Below, piece by piece: positions 1 through 11,480 of a DNA stretch of 64,000 bases. Source of the stretch: Zygnema cylindricum (taxonomy: Eukaryota > Streptophyta > Zygnematophyceae > Zygnematales > Zygnemataceae); the NCBI GenBank assembly GCA_037447655.1, contig JBBHKE010002555.1:122001-186000 (forward strand). Direction: 5' to 3'. Both the position numbers and the translations under genes were made by a program. Within the stretch, counting starts at the first letter, position 1, and every line of letters starts with the position of its first letter. The notes beneath the pieces were generated by a model. It was not told where the DNA came from. It saw only the letters and a list, made by a program, of their open reading frames with translations, and ran no database searches.

Positions 1-1450
1 CCTTCTGTGAATTCTGCGCATTCTATGGGAAGTCTACCTGTCTAGTTTTATTAGCAACCATTTGGGAAACTCTGGAGCCTATATCTTTTAGATCCCTTGG
101 TGGTTTTGGTTCTAATTTTGGGAGGATACAGTGTCTAGAATATAATGCATACTTATGCAGTTTGAACTGTTTTTATTTATCGTGGAGTAATCTGTGCTGT
201 CTGAAACATAGCTTTTTTTGAGGTAGTCTGTGGGTGTTTCCGTGAGTATCCATGGCTGATATAGGCTATGGACAACAAAAAGTGTCTTTTTGGTCAAATA
301 TAAATTTCTGTTGTTTTTCTATGTGAATTATTTCTTTGCTTTGCTGCCTATTATAGATAACTCTTGTAAAGAATACGTAGAAAACAAGAGAGCCTAGTTG
401 GTACCTCGCGGCTTAGTATTTTTGTCCAAAAGAAATTTTAAAAAATTAACTAAAAATATAAATTTTGTTTTATAAAAAGAAAAAAAAAACATTTTGTTTC
501 TTATTATATTCAATTTCTCTCTTTTCATTCTAGTTTTATATCTTGCTGTCACCCTGTTTCCTTGCTGCAAAACTAAATCCATATTTTGTGATTGATCTAG
601 GGTTAACAATCAGATTTAGGGTTAATCTGCAGGTTAGGGTTTTTTTTGCAGATTTAGGGTTTTAGATTTAGGGTCTTATTCTTGAGATCTTGCCCTTCTA
701 GTTTTTTGCGTTAGGTTTCTTGACTGCAAATCCAGTGTCCTAGCAGATTTGAGATTTAGCTTTATATTCTTTGTAACTAATGTTGCTTGTTTCCCATTTC
801 TTTCTTTGGATTTTACGTGCGTATCTATCCGCCATCTTTTTCTCTTTTGTGTTTTTTCTTAAAAGGAATATAGACATTATTTTTATATATAAAAAAAAAT
901 CCATCTTTCCATTTTCACTTTGTTGTCACCTATTTAAATTTTGTTTTATCTTTCCCCATGTCCAAATTCCATTTACCTTCCATTATAATTTCTTTCTTTT
1001 ATTTTTAAACGACAAAAAAAATAAAAAATCATATATATTGAAATAACTTAAAATCCCTTTCATTTACAATTTTTGTTGTTTTTTGTTTCAACTTCGGCCT
1101 GATTTACCTGTCAGTTTCAGTTTTACTTTTCAATTTGGGTTTTGGAAAAAAAAATTATAAGAAATTACATATCTAAAATTTATACATTTGAAAAAAAAAA
1201 TACTTTTGCTTGTTTTTTTCAATTATTTCTTTAGGTGTTTTCCTCCTACCTTATTTCTATTTTATTTCTTCGCTGCAGATATATGTCTTTATATTTTGTC
1301 AAATTAGGGTTTTTCTGCAGAAATTAGGGATTTTTGCAGAAATTAGGGTTTTTCAGCAGAAATAAGGGTTTTTCTGCCAGTTTTAGGGTTTCCGGCTGAA
1401 TTAGGGTGGCTGAAAACTTAAGGTTCGCCGGAAACCTAGGGTTTGGGTAG
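1..1450. repeat. AT-rich non-coding region with telo-box-like repeats
   Basis: No convincing gene is seen. Two patches carry plant-telomere-like words. Around 600-690 there are several TTTAGGG or TTAGGGTT words. Around 1303-1440 a degenerate unit of about 20 bp (GCAGAAATTAGGGTTTTTCT) is repeated roughly four times, followed by looser TTAGGGTTT or CTAGGGTTT copies. The arrangement is too degenerate for a real telomere; it could be an interstitial telomeric relic or telo-box promoter motifs. The rest is T- and A-rich homopolymer runs without long reading frames. Confidence 0.5.
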
Positions 1451-1869
1451 CCCTTTCCCCGAATCCTAACTGATTTCAAAATTGATTTTCCTTTTCTATT
1501 TTTTATTCCCCTATTTTTCTTTTCCGTTCCCCTAATGTTTGGACATTCGGAGGCGCGGGCCCGTGCGGTGCGGAGGACATTAGGAGGAAACTCTTTTGGA
1601 GGATATTTTTTGAGTGGATTGTGGAGCGGGTTGCATTCTTACTAGCTCTGCAAAACCCGTCTTGATTCAAACAAGTGCGGTTCACCTTTAGTGCTCAATA
1701 GAGTATTAAAGGTGTTTGTAAGTATCCCTATGCCTTGCGGGTGCAAGAGCCTTTCGTAATAGTTAGGGCACTCATTTAAGGGATCGGTGTGGATTGTGCC
1801 CTAAACTGCAATCCTATCCTTTTATCAGTTAGTATACTTCTGGACATATCTCTTAAAGTTTTATTTACT

Positions 1870-3950
1870 CTTTTTCCTACTCCATTTTAATTTGAATAAT
1901 AACGAACCGTTTTCTTATAATAGATTCCTTCTTCTTTGAGAAATTTTTCAAATTCCCTTGAGGTGTATTCTTTCCCATTATCACTTTTTATCTCTTTTAT
2001 TGAGGTTTGATATAATTTTTCACTCCATATTTTGTATTCGTTGAAACATCTTAGTACCTGTGACTTATGTCTAAGAAATTATACCTTAGTGTATCTAGAC
2101 CAATGAAATTATACCTTAGTGTATCTAGACCAATCATCTGTAAAGGTTAGCATCCATTTTTCCCCCCATGTGAAGCATACCTAGCTGGTCCCCAAACATC
2201 AGTGTGAACTAGATCTAATATTTTTTCTCTTCTAAATGTGGATGCCTTTGGGAATGGGAGTTTATGAATCTTCCCTTGGGCACATCCACTACAATCATAT
2301 GAGATCTCATCATCTCCAAACTCAATTCCATCCACTATTACTTTTTTATCATTTTTTTTAATCTATCTAGATGCACATGACCCAACCTTTTTTGCGAAAG
2401 CATCAAATCATTTTCAGACGAGTAGAGAACACTCTTTTCATAGCAAAGTACAACTCTGAACATTCTTTGACTACCTTTTTCAGCTATGAAATAAACCTCA
2501 TTATCAAAGCTAACTTTGAAGATTCCTATCTTAGTTCCTGTTTCGAACTTTTTTTCATCTAGAACAGCTATAAAAACTAGATTTTTCCTAAGCAATGGAA
2601 TATAAAGAACAATTAAGAGTGTTACAATTGTAGCCGTTCCATCAACTAAAAGTTTTAAATCAACCGATCCAACAAGACTTGTGGTTTTTACTCTACCATC
2701 TCCGTACTCTATCTCAACTGTTGGAGTTTCCCTCTATTTAGTAAACCACCTCTTATCCTTGCACATATGCATTGAGGCTCCCGAGTCTATAATCCACCCA
2801 TTTTCATGTGGATCCCTCTTACCTCCAAAAGCACACTTCTGTCTCCTTGGAATGTTGAAATGCTTCTCAGTGGTTTTCCGATTAAAGACAAACTCCTCAA
2901 GCTCCTCTTCTGGTTTGGTTAATTTATCTTGTTCTTCGTCATGAACCTGATTCAAAAAATCCTTTTTCTTTCCTCCATCTCTTGAGGAACCTTGTCAATC
3001 TTTTAGCTAAAGATCTCCAAGTTTGACATAATTTGCCATATAATGTCTCGGTTTCTTGTAGAGGTGACATAGTCCACCCCGAGGAGCTCGTTTCCCTTGT
3101 TGATCAAATCTGCCACCTCCTTGTCCTCTTCCTCCAAAGTTTCCATAGGGATCCTTTCCCTTTTCCTCATCACGCTTCCGCTAATCAGATCTGCAGCCAA
3201 TGCTTGAACACTTAGACTTCCTCACCTAAGTTCTATGGTACTCTCTTTCACTTAAATCATCCCCACTATATCATCCCATTTCGAATTGCTATCACCTAGA
3301 TCCTACAACCGATTAATGATATTCACATACTTTTCAGGTAGTTTCGTTATCAATGTAGTTACTCTTTGTCTCTCAGACCATGAGTTACCTATGCTCTCTA
3401 TTTCTCCAAATAATGCTCCTACGTTATTACAATAATTATTCATACTTCCTCTCTTGTAAGTATAAGTTAAAATCTTATTTTCAGCCAGTTTGTTGCTACT
3501 GCAATGACCACCTGTTATATTTGTTTAGAAGAGATACCCAAATATGAGAGAAAGATCAAACATGCATAAAGGAAATGGCAATACCCTTCACTACACTTTT
3601 GAGTATTAAGTGCTTAGCAACCTTTTCCTTATAGTTTCAATTTTCATATTCTGATCGGTCAGTCTGACTCCTTGTCACCATTGTTGGTGGTGATGCTGCC
3701 GATATCGTCCTTGACAATGGAGTCCCACGAGAAGCAACTTCTCTTTTTTCTCCTTCCATTATTATTTCCTCTCGTTCCTCGTCATTGTTCGTGATAATGG
3801 TTGATGTTCGGGTAGCTGTTGTGACGGATGTGGTGATGGAGGTGCCAAAAAAACGTGTTTCTCCAAACCTATGTGAAGGTGGGCATCGAATTTGTCCGAA
3901 CACTATGCCCCATAGGTGTTTTTCAAAAAGTTCACCATCCATCATCATTT
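1870..3950 (-). pseudogene. Decayed Ty1/copia gag-pro-integrase fragment (family B, copy 1)
   Basis: Minus-strand pieces appear in the order expected for copia. A gag N-terminal part lies at 3637-3948 (KHLWGIVFGQIRCPP). More gag lies at about 3003-3560. A protease core lies near 2734-2955 (WIIDSGASMHMC, with the DSGA active-site motif). The gag-pre-integrase zinc region lies at 2147-2595 (QKRLGHVHLDRLKKM, then CSGCAQGKIHKLPFP and HTDVWGP). Integrase core remnants lie near 1880-2060 (IKSDNGKEYTSREFEKFL). Stops and frame changes break every domain, and RT and RNase H are absent. Similarity to the gag at 59.1-60.2 kb and to 44.6 kb shows one family. Not functional. Confidence 0.85.
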
Positions 3951-3959
3951 TCCAATAAA

Positions 3960-4690
3960 GAAAGTATTATCCATTAAATATGGGCACCCTAGAGGGTTGG
4001 CCCATAACCTAAAATTATGTGGTTTCCATTGACCCACAGAATTAGCAGCCTATGTATAGCCTCTAGGATAATATTTGCCCCTTCTACTTTCCCTCTGAAT
4101 AAGTGCCGCCCGCGCACACAAATATTTTAACCACCTTCACCTCTATGAGGAAAAGACTCCCTTGAGTTAAACGCAAAAAAATCAATAAATTTGCTCCGCT
4201 GAGCTGTAAGTTATGGCTGGCCAAAGATGGCCTATAAATACAAAAGGTCACCTTAAGAGATTTGTTCAAACATGCTAAGTTCCTAAACTCCTATTCACAG
4301 CTGCCTACTTTTGTACCCTAGACCAATCAAAAGAGTGTATAGTATAAGAAGGTAGAGTGGCTGATTGTAATTATTGTACGGCTATTGTACAACATAGCCT
4401 TTAGTTAACACTTCTTAGCTTGGGAGCCATCGTTCCTCCTCCCAACTTTTCCGGAGTCTAGTGATGTGGCGCCACGTGGCACAGTGTGCTGCAATATATG
4501 AAAGCCACCAAAAGGTTACTCGGGTTTGGCAGTGGCGACGACATTTGTGAGATCATATATTTTACACTGTAAGATTTCGCGTGCGCGAGCGCCGTTGTCT
4601 ATATGTGTCGTTTTGTCAATTTTCTTTGTTTTAGTGAAAGGGACGTTGCGTAAATCTTTAATTAGATGTCAAACCACATACGTGTATCAT
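3960..4690 (-). mobile_element. Copia-B leader and LTR-like segment, copy 1
   Basis: This stretch resembles 60.2-60.96 kb over most of its length. Shared blocks are the word CTGAATAAGTGCC (about 4094), the phrase AAGTTATGGCTGG (about 4207), AGTATAAGAAGGTA (about 4340), GGGAGCCATCGTTCCTCCTCC (about 4421), and a GCCACGTGGCAC block (about 4471). It lies directly 5' of the gag remnant in minus orientation, so it should hold the untranslated leader and 5' LTR. I cannot fix the exact LTR ends or a primer-binding site. Confidence 0.65.
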
Positions 4691-4693
4691 TTT

Positions 4694-4766
4694 GTTGACG
4701 CGTTAATAGATAAGGCGTATGATTATATCGGATTATGCAGACTTAGGTTCAAATCCGGTCAAGGGG
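4694..4766 (+). repeat. tRNA-Arg-like (pol III box) sequence, copy 1
   Basis: The stretch contains TTAATAGATAAGGCGT, close to the D-arm/A-box of eukaryotic tRNA-Arg (TAATGGATAAGGCGTC as I recall it). A TATATCGGATTATG anticodon-arm-like segment follows, then GGTTCAAATCCGGTC, a good B-box/T-arm match. It is too degenerate to be a working tRNA, and the acceptor ends do not pair obviously. A related copy sits at 60963-61036 in the same relation to the copia-B leader, so it is either a tRNA-derived SINE head or part of that repeat. Confidence 0.55.
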
Positions 4767-5239
4767 AACATTTTGGACATCTATCAGTCTATTCTACCTG
4801 TTTGTTTTTGACAATGGGGGCAACCATGATGACTCTCTCTCTGTCTTCTTTGTAGAGTTTAAATTAAGAAGTGAATATTAAATACTTCTTTTCAACATAT
4901 ACCTTAAGGTGTTTGGATAAAGCTCTTCTTGTTTTATAGATCTAGCCCTTCAGTCTTGCCCCATTCTGAGCACGGTAGTGGTTTTGGTACTTCGGCTTCG
5001 TGCTAGATCTGACCACCAAGTTTTGCAAGTGACTTATTGTGTTTTCTTGTCTTGTGTGGTTTTGTTTGGCATCTTGCGCACCTTAGATAGGTCGTGTTGA
5101 ACTCCAATAGTCATAGTGGAATGTATTCTCATTGTTTATGCCCACAGATTGGGATAACCTACGTTATCAATTATGATATACTCGCCGCGGGACAGTTTTC
5201 TGTCCACGGCTGTTAGATCTTCAATCGATTGGTCATCTT

Positions 5240-5490
5240 AAGAGTGGTGTCCAAAAAGTGGTTTGTGATAATCAAGGAGCCATTGCCATTTTTGCGAATC
5301 CTAAACACCACTTTAATGCGAAACATATAGACATTAGACTTAGCTTCGTTTAGGAGAAGGTAGAAGACAAAGTAATCAATTTAGAGTAAAGACCAAATCG
5401 TGAAATGGTAGCAAAATATGATGAAAAAACTTGTGCCTTCCCCTAAGCTAATTTTATCCAAAGAGAAGTGTGGTCTTAAATTGAAGTGTG
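5240..5490 (+). pseudogene. Copia RNase H C-terminal remnant
   Basis: Plus-strand translation reads like the end of a copia pol: a CDNQGAIAIFANPKHHFNAK-like stretch (the RNase H aspartate plus the HFxxKHID motif), then EKV, then a decayed version of the LPxxEMVAD tail. In-frame stops interrupt it and no upstream RT is present. It compares with 41010-41220 of copia-A and 42438-42707 of the inverted fragment. Confidence 0.75.
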
Positions 5491-5582
5491 ACTAGAAAAT
5501 AAAAAGAATGTAGAAAATAAAGGTTGTTTTAGTATTTTTTAGGTTTTTACTTTTAAAGATAAAATGCAAAAAATAAGTAAAG

Positions 5583-5775
5583 GCAGCTTGCCTCCAACTC
5601 CTCTCTTCAACTCCCACACTTGTCGCAATCACTAAATGTTAGAGAGGGAGCTAGAGCCATGGTTGCTTATGCTGTCCAGAGAGAGACAAGTAGTAGTTTG
5701 GTAAGTTTACCAAAAAGGAACTTGACGAACCCAGGATTTGATCCTCATACCTGCCGTTAACTTTATCTTATTAGA
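5583..5775 (-). repeat. SINE-like repeat with tRNA-like head, copy 1
   Basis: Read on the minus strand the segment starts with a tRNA-like head containing AAAGTTAACGG and a B-box-like AGGATCAAATCCTGGG. It continues into a body containing AGCCATGGCTCTAGCTCCC and GGAGGCAAGCTGCC. Related copies occur at 61125-61335 (+) and, more diverged, at 43655-43870 (-). About 200 bp with an internal pol III promoter fits a short interspersed element. Confidence 0.55.
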
Positions 5776-5889
5776 CTACGATCAATGATGAGGTTTATAA
5801 GGTTTGATAAGTATTTTAAGAGGTACACGTAGACAAATTCATTTAACGGTACGAATAGATTTTTAGTACATAGAAACAGTTCTAGTATA

Positions 5890-6930
5890 GTATAGTTTAC
5901 TATACTTCGCGAAAAGATACCGCGCATTTGTTTTGACGGCGGAAAAATAACGCGCATTTATTTTCAACGGTTAAAATTGAAAGTCGGTTTGATCAAACAG
6001 CTATAATAGGTGTCGAGATCACAAAATAGGCGTTTTAGCGATTTTCGGTGACCGCCACGTGAACTGACACGTGGCACACCCTCATTGGCTTGTACCATCT
6101 CTGGAGAATGTGGGAACAAATTTGGATATCGTAAGTATCATATTTTTGGCCATGCCGTACGAAGGCCGTACAAAAAGTAATCCAACACCTTCTCATGCCG
6201 TAAGACGTCAGCAGGTATTGTGATTAAATCATTTACTAATTGAAGTTTCGGTGACATGACAGGTACATACCCGAGGGTACAACTAGAGATTCCTACGGGA
6301 CAAAGGTCGAAATATATTCTCGTACGGAACTACAGGAACACAAAGTGAAATCAGCGTGGAACTGGACCACGGTACGACATCAGACGTCAGGAATTCAAAC
6401 GGCCACAAACTTGACAGGTGTCTGGAGTCATCAACCCTTGGAGGTTCATGCATCATTTTTGCTTAGCTTAAGGAGGGTTTTTATCCTCGAGGTGTAGATG
6501 TAAGGCAGTCCGAGGCGGCCACGCAGCGGTCGTCTCTTGAAACTGGCAGCGTTTTAACATAGAACCCTGCCTGCTCAAAGACATGTAGGAATTAGTGTAA
6601 CCATACAGATTAGTGAAAGCATAGGATAAATGCCATTTGGCGAGATAGTAACTTTTGAAAATTAAGTTTGGGAATCCAACATTGGAAGGTTGTCGTTTTT
6701 TGGCATGCTTTTTCTCGGGATTTTGTCGAACCTTGTGATCTTAGGGTTTTCACCTAAATATTTAGTGACAGGCTAGTTTTTGAGTTAGGTTTTTTCCTTT
6801 TTCAGACCCATAGTTTCATGCTAGTAATTGTCTCTGAGCTTCTCCTTCTCTTTGTACTAAGACCTTACCTAATCTACCGGCGCAAGCCAACCTGCAAGGT
6901 TTCCCTCCAGAGCATCTTCTACTTGTTGTG
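5890..6930 (+). mobile_element. LTR-like segment, family C, copy 1
   Basis: The segment shares blocks with 8.57-9.42 kb. The clearest is TTGGAGGTTCATGCAT followed by an AGGGTTTTTATCC block and GTAGATGTAAGG (about 6438-6512), matched at 9269-9335. It also has GCCGTACGAAGGCCGTACAA (about 6157) and CTCGTACGG, the same CGTAC-rich style as the 8.7-9.1 kb array. The 43.97-44.28 kb stretch has similar words. I read it as an LTR or 5' region of a degenerate element, with ends undefined. Confidence 0.5.
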
Positions 6931-6932
6931 AT

Positions 6933-7115
6933 TTGTGGATTGTGTCTGTAGACTTGGTGTTTTCTTACTGTCTGGACGTTGACCGTACAGGCTGGTACTC
7001 ACCTTGCCTGGCTTTGGAGGAATACCAATTATCTCAGCTCTTTCATCCGGCTAAGGAAGGGTTTTTACCAGCTGATTGGACTCCTGTAGGGAATATTGAT
7101 GACTTCAGGGCCTAG
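6933..7115 (+). other. Short ORF-like stretch after family-C LTR
   Basis: A 60-codon open frame follows the LTR-like segment and ends with LPADWTPVGNIDDFRA. Its position suggests the start of a gag or leader peptide, but I do not recognise a domain. It could equally be chance. Confidence 0.25.
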
Positions 7116-8570
7116 TGGCTACTGTCTCAAATATTCCCGTACTTAATTTGTATTCTTTCTAATTTTCTTTATTCATAGTGTCAATTGTTTTCTTTCTGTC
7201 TAGTTTATTTTCATTTATTTCATTTCTAATTTTCTTTATTCTTAATGCCTTCTGTCTAGTTTGTTTTGAATTTGTGGACATTAAAAAAATAAAGTATAAT
7301 ATTTTTGTTATGCTTTGATTCCATTTTATTTGTCGCCTACTTTGTTTTTAAGTTGCTGAATTTCAGATTGTTGACTGTTCGGTATCGTTTTCTCTTCTTT
7401 CTTCCTACCGGATTAACTCACTCAGAAAACCTAGAAAACTTAAAAACTCAAAAAAAAAAACCTAAGAAAAATATATATAAATATTAGGTTGCATGAATCA
7501 TCACGAAAATTATCATTGCTTTAAGACAATAATCTATAATGAAAAAAAAACTAACCAGACTAACCATGGTGATATAAACCCTGGTGATACAGAATAGATT
7601 GAATCGTGGAGGTGGTGTTTGTTTGCGTGGATTGATATACTGCTTCCGTGGATGATTAGTAGATCTGGTAGTGGGCATTTGAACATTGGCATTGGGTAGG
7701 GTTTGGCATCTAGTCGCATCCGAATAGAGCGAATGTCGGGTAACATGCCAACAGACTAGAATAATTTCCAGTTTTTGGCTGGTACAACTAGAAGCTCAAG
7801 TCTTTTTCGTGGATCGGCTAGGGATCCCATTCCTTTCGGCTTCCCTCCTTTCCAATCCCCTGATCATACTGTTCACTCTCACCTTAAGGGTTCACCCGGT
7901 ACTAGATCTGGTATTACCACTATCCATTAATCAATCTCATCTATCTCTTCGTTCTCCCTCCACAGCTGGGGGGAAGACTCAAACATTGACTCCCTTGATA
8001 TTCGAGATCTAAATCTACCGCGTTCTGTTTTTCCGTTGAGCGAAACTATACACACTAACTCCATTTCCTTTTGAGTGGACATGGCCTTGTCCATGGACAC
8101 TAAAAGAGGTAAAAATCAGTTTTGTTTTTCAAGTCTCAAAAACACTATATTTTGTCCCACATTCGCATGCTTTTTGATACCGAGATGCGTGACCTCGCAT
8201 TCCGCTTTCAAGACCGTTATAACTTGCGCGTCGCTTTTTTGTTACTTGGGCGATACCTCAAAGGATTTGCCCTATCTTTGTGTACACGGAAATATGCGGC
8301 AATCTGTGCCATAACACATATGGCACCTGCATACCCTGGGTCTCTAGCTATAGCTGGCAGCCCAAAAGTTCTTTTCCATGCCAAAAGTTCTTTTCCAAGC
8401 CGCGATACCCCCAGTTTATGACTTTGCAAGTTAGAAAATTTCTCCTGAAATACCTAAATTCATTAATTCGCAGTCGTAGCTAGGGCAGCAATTCCTGCTC
8501 GAGCAACTATGCTGGTTCCGTTACGTGATCCGGTATTGGCCGTTTTTAGTTTATTATAGGAAACTACAGA
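7116..8570. other. Intervening sequence without recognisable gene
   Basis: Mostly T-rich or mixed sequence with short chance frames on both strands. I see no domain, RNA gene or clear repeat. Around 8345-8400 there is a small local duplication (CCAAAAGTTCTTTTCCA, twice). Confidence 0.5.
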
Positions 8571-8671
8571 ATTGTCATGCCGCATCTCGTCGGCCATTTT
8601 AGTTGTTTATATTTAGGTGTTAGGAAGGGCAACCGCTACACTAATTTGTATTTGGGTATTATTTGGGTTTC

Positions 8672-9125
8672 GCAGGACCGTACGACGTGTACCATACGAC
8701 CTACATTCTCCGTGATTTCCGGGATGGCGATTTGGATCGTACCCGCGGTCCTACCGTACGACGTATATTTTCCGCGATTTCCGCCGACGACGGATTTGAT
8801 TATTTCGCGTCGACCGTACGACTTACGTCGACCGGAATTCCCGCGGCCACAAATTGGACCGTACTTGCGGTCCTGCCGTACTTATTTATTTTTTTCCGGA
8901 TTTCTCGCCGACGACACATTTTCGAATTGCGTCGAGACAAACAAACTTACCGTACTATATATATTTTGCGCGATTCTCGCCGACGGTAGCTTCGATCATT
9001 TCATGTCGACCGTACGACTTATATTTTCCGGAATTCGCGCGACGACAAAGTGGACCGTATCTGCGGTCCTACCGTACCTACTTTCATTTCCCGGAATAAT
9101 GGCCGACGACAATTTGTAAACATTT
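8672..9125 (+). repeat. CCGTACG-rich tandem array with ~60-bp units
   Basis: Seven units of about 60 bp each begin with (A)CCGTAC(GAC). Two unit types alternate. Type A continues TATATTTTCCGCGATTTC, then CGCCGACGAC and a GTCG end. Type B continues CGGAATTC, then a CGCG block and a TGGACCGTA-TGCGGTCCT end. The pairing gives a higher-order unit of about 120 bp, with one extra A unit near 8965. The array lies inside the LTR-like segment ahead of the zinc-knuckle gag at 9425. LTR enhancer repeats are one reading. Confidence 0.75.
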
Positions 9126-9239
9126 CGCGCAAGGGAGCATCTCGACCGTCGACGCAAAGTTTACGATTCTCGTAATATCTCATCTTGACCATTGACGCGT
9201 GTGACAAACAAAGATACTGTCAGTTCTGACGAAGCTACG

Positions 9240-9424
9240 CTATTGGACTATTTTAAGTCGTGAACCATTTGGAGGTTCACGCATTCACATGTAGATAGGA
9301 AGGGTTTTAATCCGTAGGTTATAGATTCTGTAACGTAGGGCTCAACGGTTCATTCAAAGCCACTTAACGGAGGCATATGGTCTAAAAATTACTTTCGAGC
9401 AGGCTGCCGAATATGGTGTAAGGT
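9240..9424 (+). mobile_element. Family-C LTR end/leader, copy 2
   Basis: It shares TTTGGAGGTTCACGCATTC and AGGAAGGGTTTTAATCC with 6438-6512. It leads directly into the gag-like frame at 9425. Exact LTR borders and primer site are not visible to me. Confidence 0.45.
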
Positions 9425-9793
9425 ATGAAATGCAAACCAGTTGGTGGGACGCTCATGAGAGACCTAAGCCTTCTCCTAGGGAACCTTCCAAATCCAAATC
9501 CGAACCCGAATCCTAACCCATGCACATGGCCAATTCCCAGACCCCCAAGGGCTTCGACCATGGGATCACTTTCAACGACACCTAGGGTGCATATCTGTTT
9601 CCTGTGTGGTTGGAGTGGTCACGACTTGCGTAGCTGTCTAGATAAGACAACCACAACCACGTGCACTCAGTGCAATCAAATAGGCCATTATTTACATCGT
9701 TATTACATTAAAAATCATGATTTCTGTTATCAAAATCAAATCAAAAATGGCGGTATACTTGCTCGCTGGGCAAAATTGGTCACTCCACCTTAA
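9425..9793 (+). pseudogene. Gag nucleocapsid remnant with two zinc knuckles (family C)
   Basis: A 122-codon frame carries a short N-P repeat (NPNPNPNPNP) and two CCHC-type knuckles. The first, CFLCGWSGHDLRSC, fits C-x2-C-x4-H-x4-C. The second, CTQCNQIGHYLHRYY, has lost its last cysteine. Nucleocapsid knuckles bind element RNA in LTR retrotransposons. The frame stops soon after, but related coding sequence (KAEMQATVVAMMKEQFAALM) continues in another frame near 9840-9940, so the gene is broken. Confidence 0.7.
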
Positions 9794-10249
9794 GGGGTAG
9801 AGAAAGACACCCCTCCCAAAATCAGTAGGAGTGACCGAGAGAAAGCCGAGATGCAAGCTACCGTGGTGGCCATGATGAAGGAGCAATTTGCCGCGCTTAT
9901 GGCGCAGGTCAAACCGCAATTAATTGGAATGGCCTGAACCGTGGTCCATATGCCCTCTTTTGCCAGATGATCGCTCCGAGTGTCAACCGTTCAAAAGCCG
10001 ACAACTCTTTTCAAGGGGACTCCCGATCATAATCGCGAGTCAAAATTTATTTACACCAGTAACCCATTATCATTTGCTAAAGAACCCCGCTTACCTATTT
10101 TAGAAACTGCCTGAAGCATCACCGTTGAAGAATTACCAATTCTCGAGAGAAGTATACAAGACACTTATAAGGTCAAAGAACGTTTATCAATCCTCTCCTT
10201 CACGTTTCCTAAGTCGGATAGCAATGAAACAACTATAGATCGGACCCCT

Positions 10250-10714
10250 TTGGCAGTTGCGTTACAAACTCTCCTAAACCATCGTAATGCTCTCTCTTTT
10301 CGAGCTATTACTCTTGAAGAGCGTTCTAGCCTCACTCCTCACATCAGTTTCCAAGATAACAAATCAGGTGTGTTCTCAGTTAATGGGGTTGCCCCGACAT
10401 TTCCTCTCATGGACACAAGCGCGAAGCCAATTATCCTCAGGTCTGGTTTTTCCATCAAAATAGGTCTTACTGCAGATAAACTACAACCCACCACCACGTG
10501 TCTGTTGACTTCCGCAAGTACCACAAAACCAGTCCTTCGTATGACAAAAGAACCAACTTGTTTGACTTCCGCAAGTACCACAGAAACAATTTGTTTTCAA
10601 TTTCAGTGCCACTGTGCAACCGATCTTGCAAAAATATACGCTCACGCCTTGGTCACCAAGTGTAACGATTTCTCCATCCCTCCACAATCATGTGCCAAAT
10701 CCAGGCGCTTCTAG
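10250..10714 (+). pseudogene. Retroelement aspartic protease remnant (family C)
   Basis: The frame contains PTFPLMDTSAKPIILRSGF followed by IKIGL. This resembles the retroelement protease active-site block (DTGA, then a hydrophobic stretch and IGL), with the glycine of DTG changed to serine. A short internal repeat (LTSASTT, twice) follows. No RT is found downstream. Probably inactive and part of the same element as the 9425 gag. Confidence 0.55.
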
Positions 10715-10959
10715 AGAGGACCTTGGAGAAGATACGACAAAAACGCAAATGGAGCCGTACGGTCAGTCCCTCTATGGACGGCCACGTGGCATCCGCTGAA
10801 TGGAGGGTAGGAACTATCACAAAGCCACCCGGGCTGCCCGAAAAAAAAAAGTCGAAAAAGGGGGAATTGGCGGCGAGCTAAGCTCGGATTTCGCGGGAAT
10901 TTCTTTTCGGTCAGATTACGAAAAAAAACTGGGCAGATGACGACAAAAAATGGGGAGAA

Positions 10960-11215
10960 AAAAGGGAAGAAGAAAATGGAGAAAAAGGGGAAAAATTCAA
11001 AAATTCAGGAATTTTTGGAGAAAAAAATCGACAAATACCTGGAGAAAAAAGCGGAGAAGTATCCGGGGAAATAACAGGAGAGAAATTCGGAGAAAGAATC
11101 GGAGAAAGAATCGGGAAAAAAATCGGGGAAAGGTTTGGAGAAATACTCAGGGAAAGATGTGGGGAAAGATGTGGGGAAAAATTCGGAGAAAAATTCGGAG
11201 AAAAATTCGGAGACG
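10960..11215. repeat. 12-bp GA-rich minisatellite
   Basis: Plus strand: about twenty degenerate copies of a 12-bp unit of the type GGAGAAAAATTC, GGAAAGATGTGG or GGAGAAAGAATC. The last three copies (AAAAATTCGGAG, near 11176-11211) are almost exact. On the minus strand it would encode an S-P-x-F/L-type repeat, but I see no gene context for that. Confidence 0.85.
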
Positions 11216-11399
11216 AAGAAGAAGGGTCCAACAAGGGAGATAACCCAACTAAAGAAAAAAGGGCTAAACGGGTATTTTCTCTTTTGGACGTTTGTGCCGC
11301 TCCTTCGGGTCGAGCCTGGTTGCAACAAAGTTTGACAAATTCCGAAAGTTTCTCGGAACCTTCACGACAACCTTCGTGCTCCAGCGCCGCTCCCGGCCT

Positions 11400-11480
11400 C
11401 TTTTCCAAACTCGCCCTTCACCGTACGAACTTTCCAATCCGTACAAACCGTACGGAAACGGTCGTCCGTACACCCACGAA
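11400..11480 (+). repeat. Cluster of CCGTAC/GTACGG words
   Basis: Several CCGTAC, TCCGTACAA and GTACGG words lie within 80 bp (about 11421-11470), like those in the 8.7-9.1 kb array and in LTR-like stretches at 6.16 and 44.2 kb. Possibly LTR material. Confidence 0.4.

Noticed and set aside
600-690. True telomere
   Set aside because: TTTAGGG words are interrupted and few; not a continuous array.
4694-4766. Functional tRNA-Arg gene
   Set aside because: The acceptor stem does not pair and the anticodon arm is distorted; only the internal boxes are kept.
8577-9119. A 180-codon plus-strand frame
   Set aside because: It is a by-product of the ~60-bp tandem units; all three frames show repeats of the same kind and no domain appears.
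10911-11408. Minus-strand S-P-x-F repeat protein
   Set aside because: Direct translation of the 12-bp minisatellite, without start context, splice sites or neighbours.
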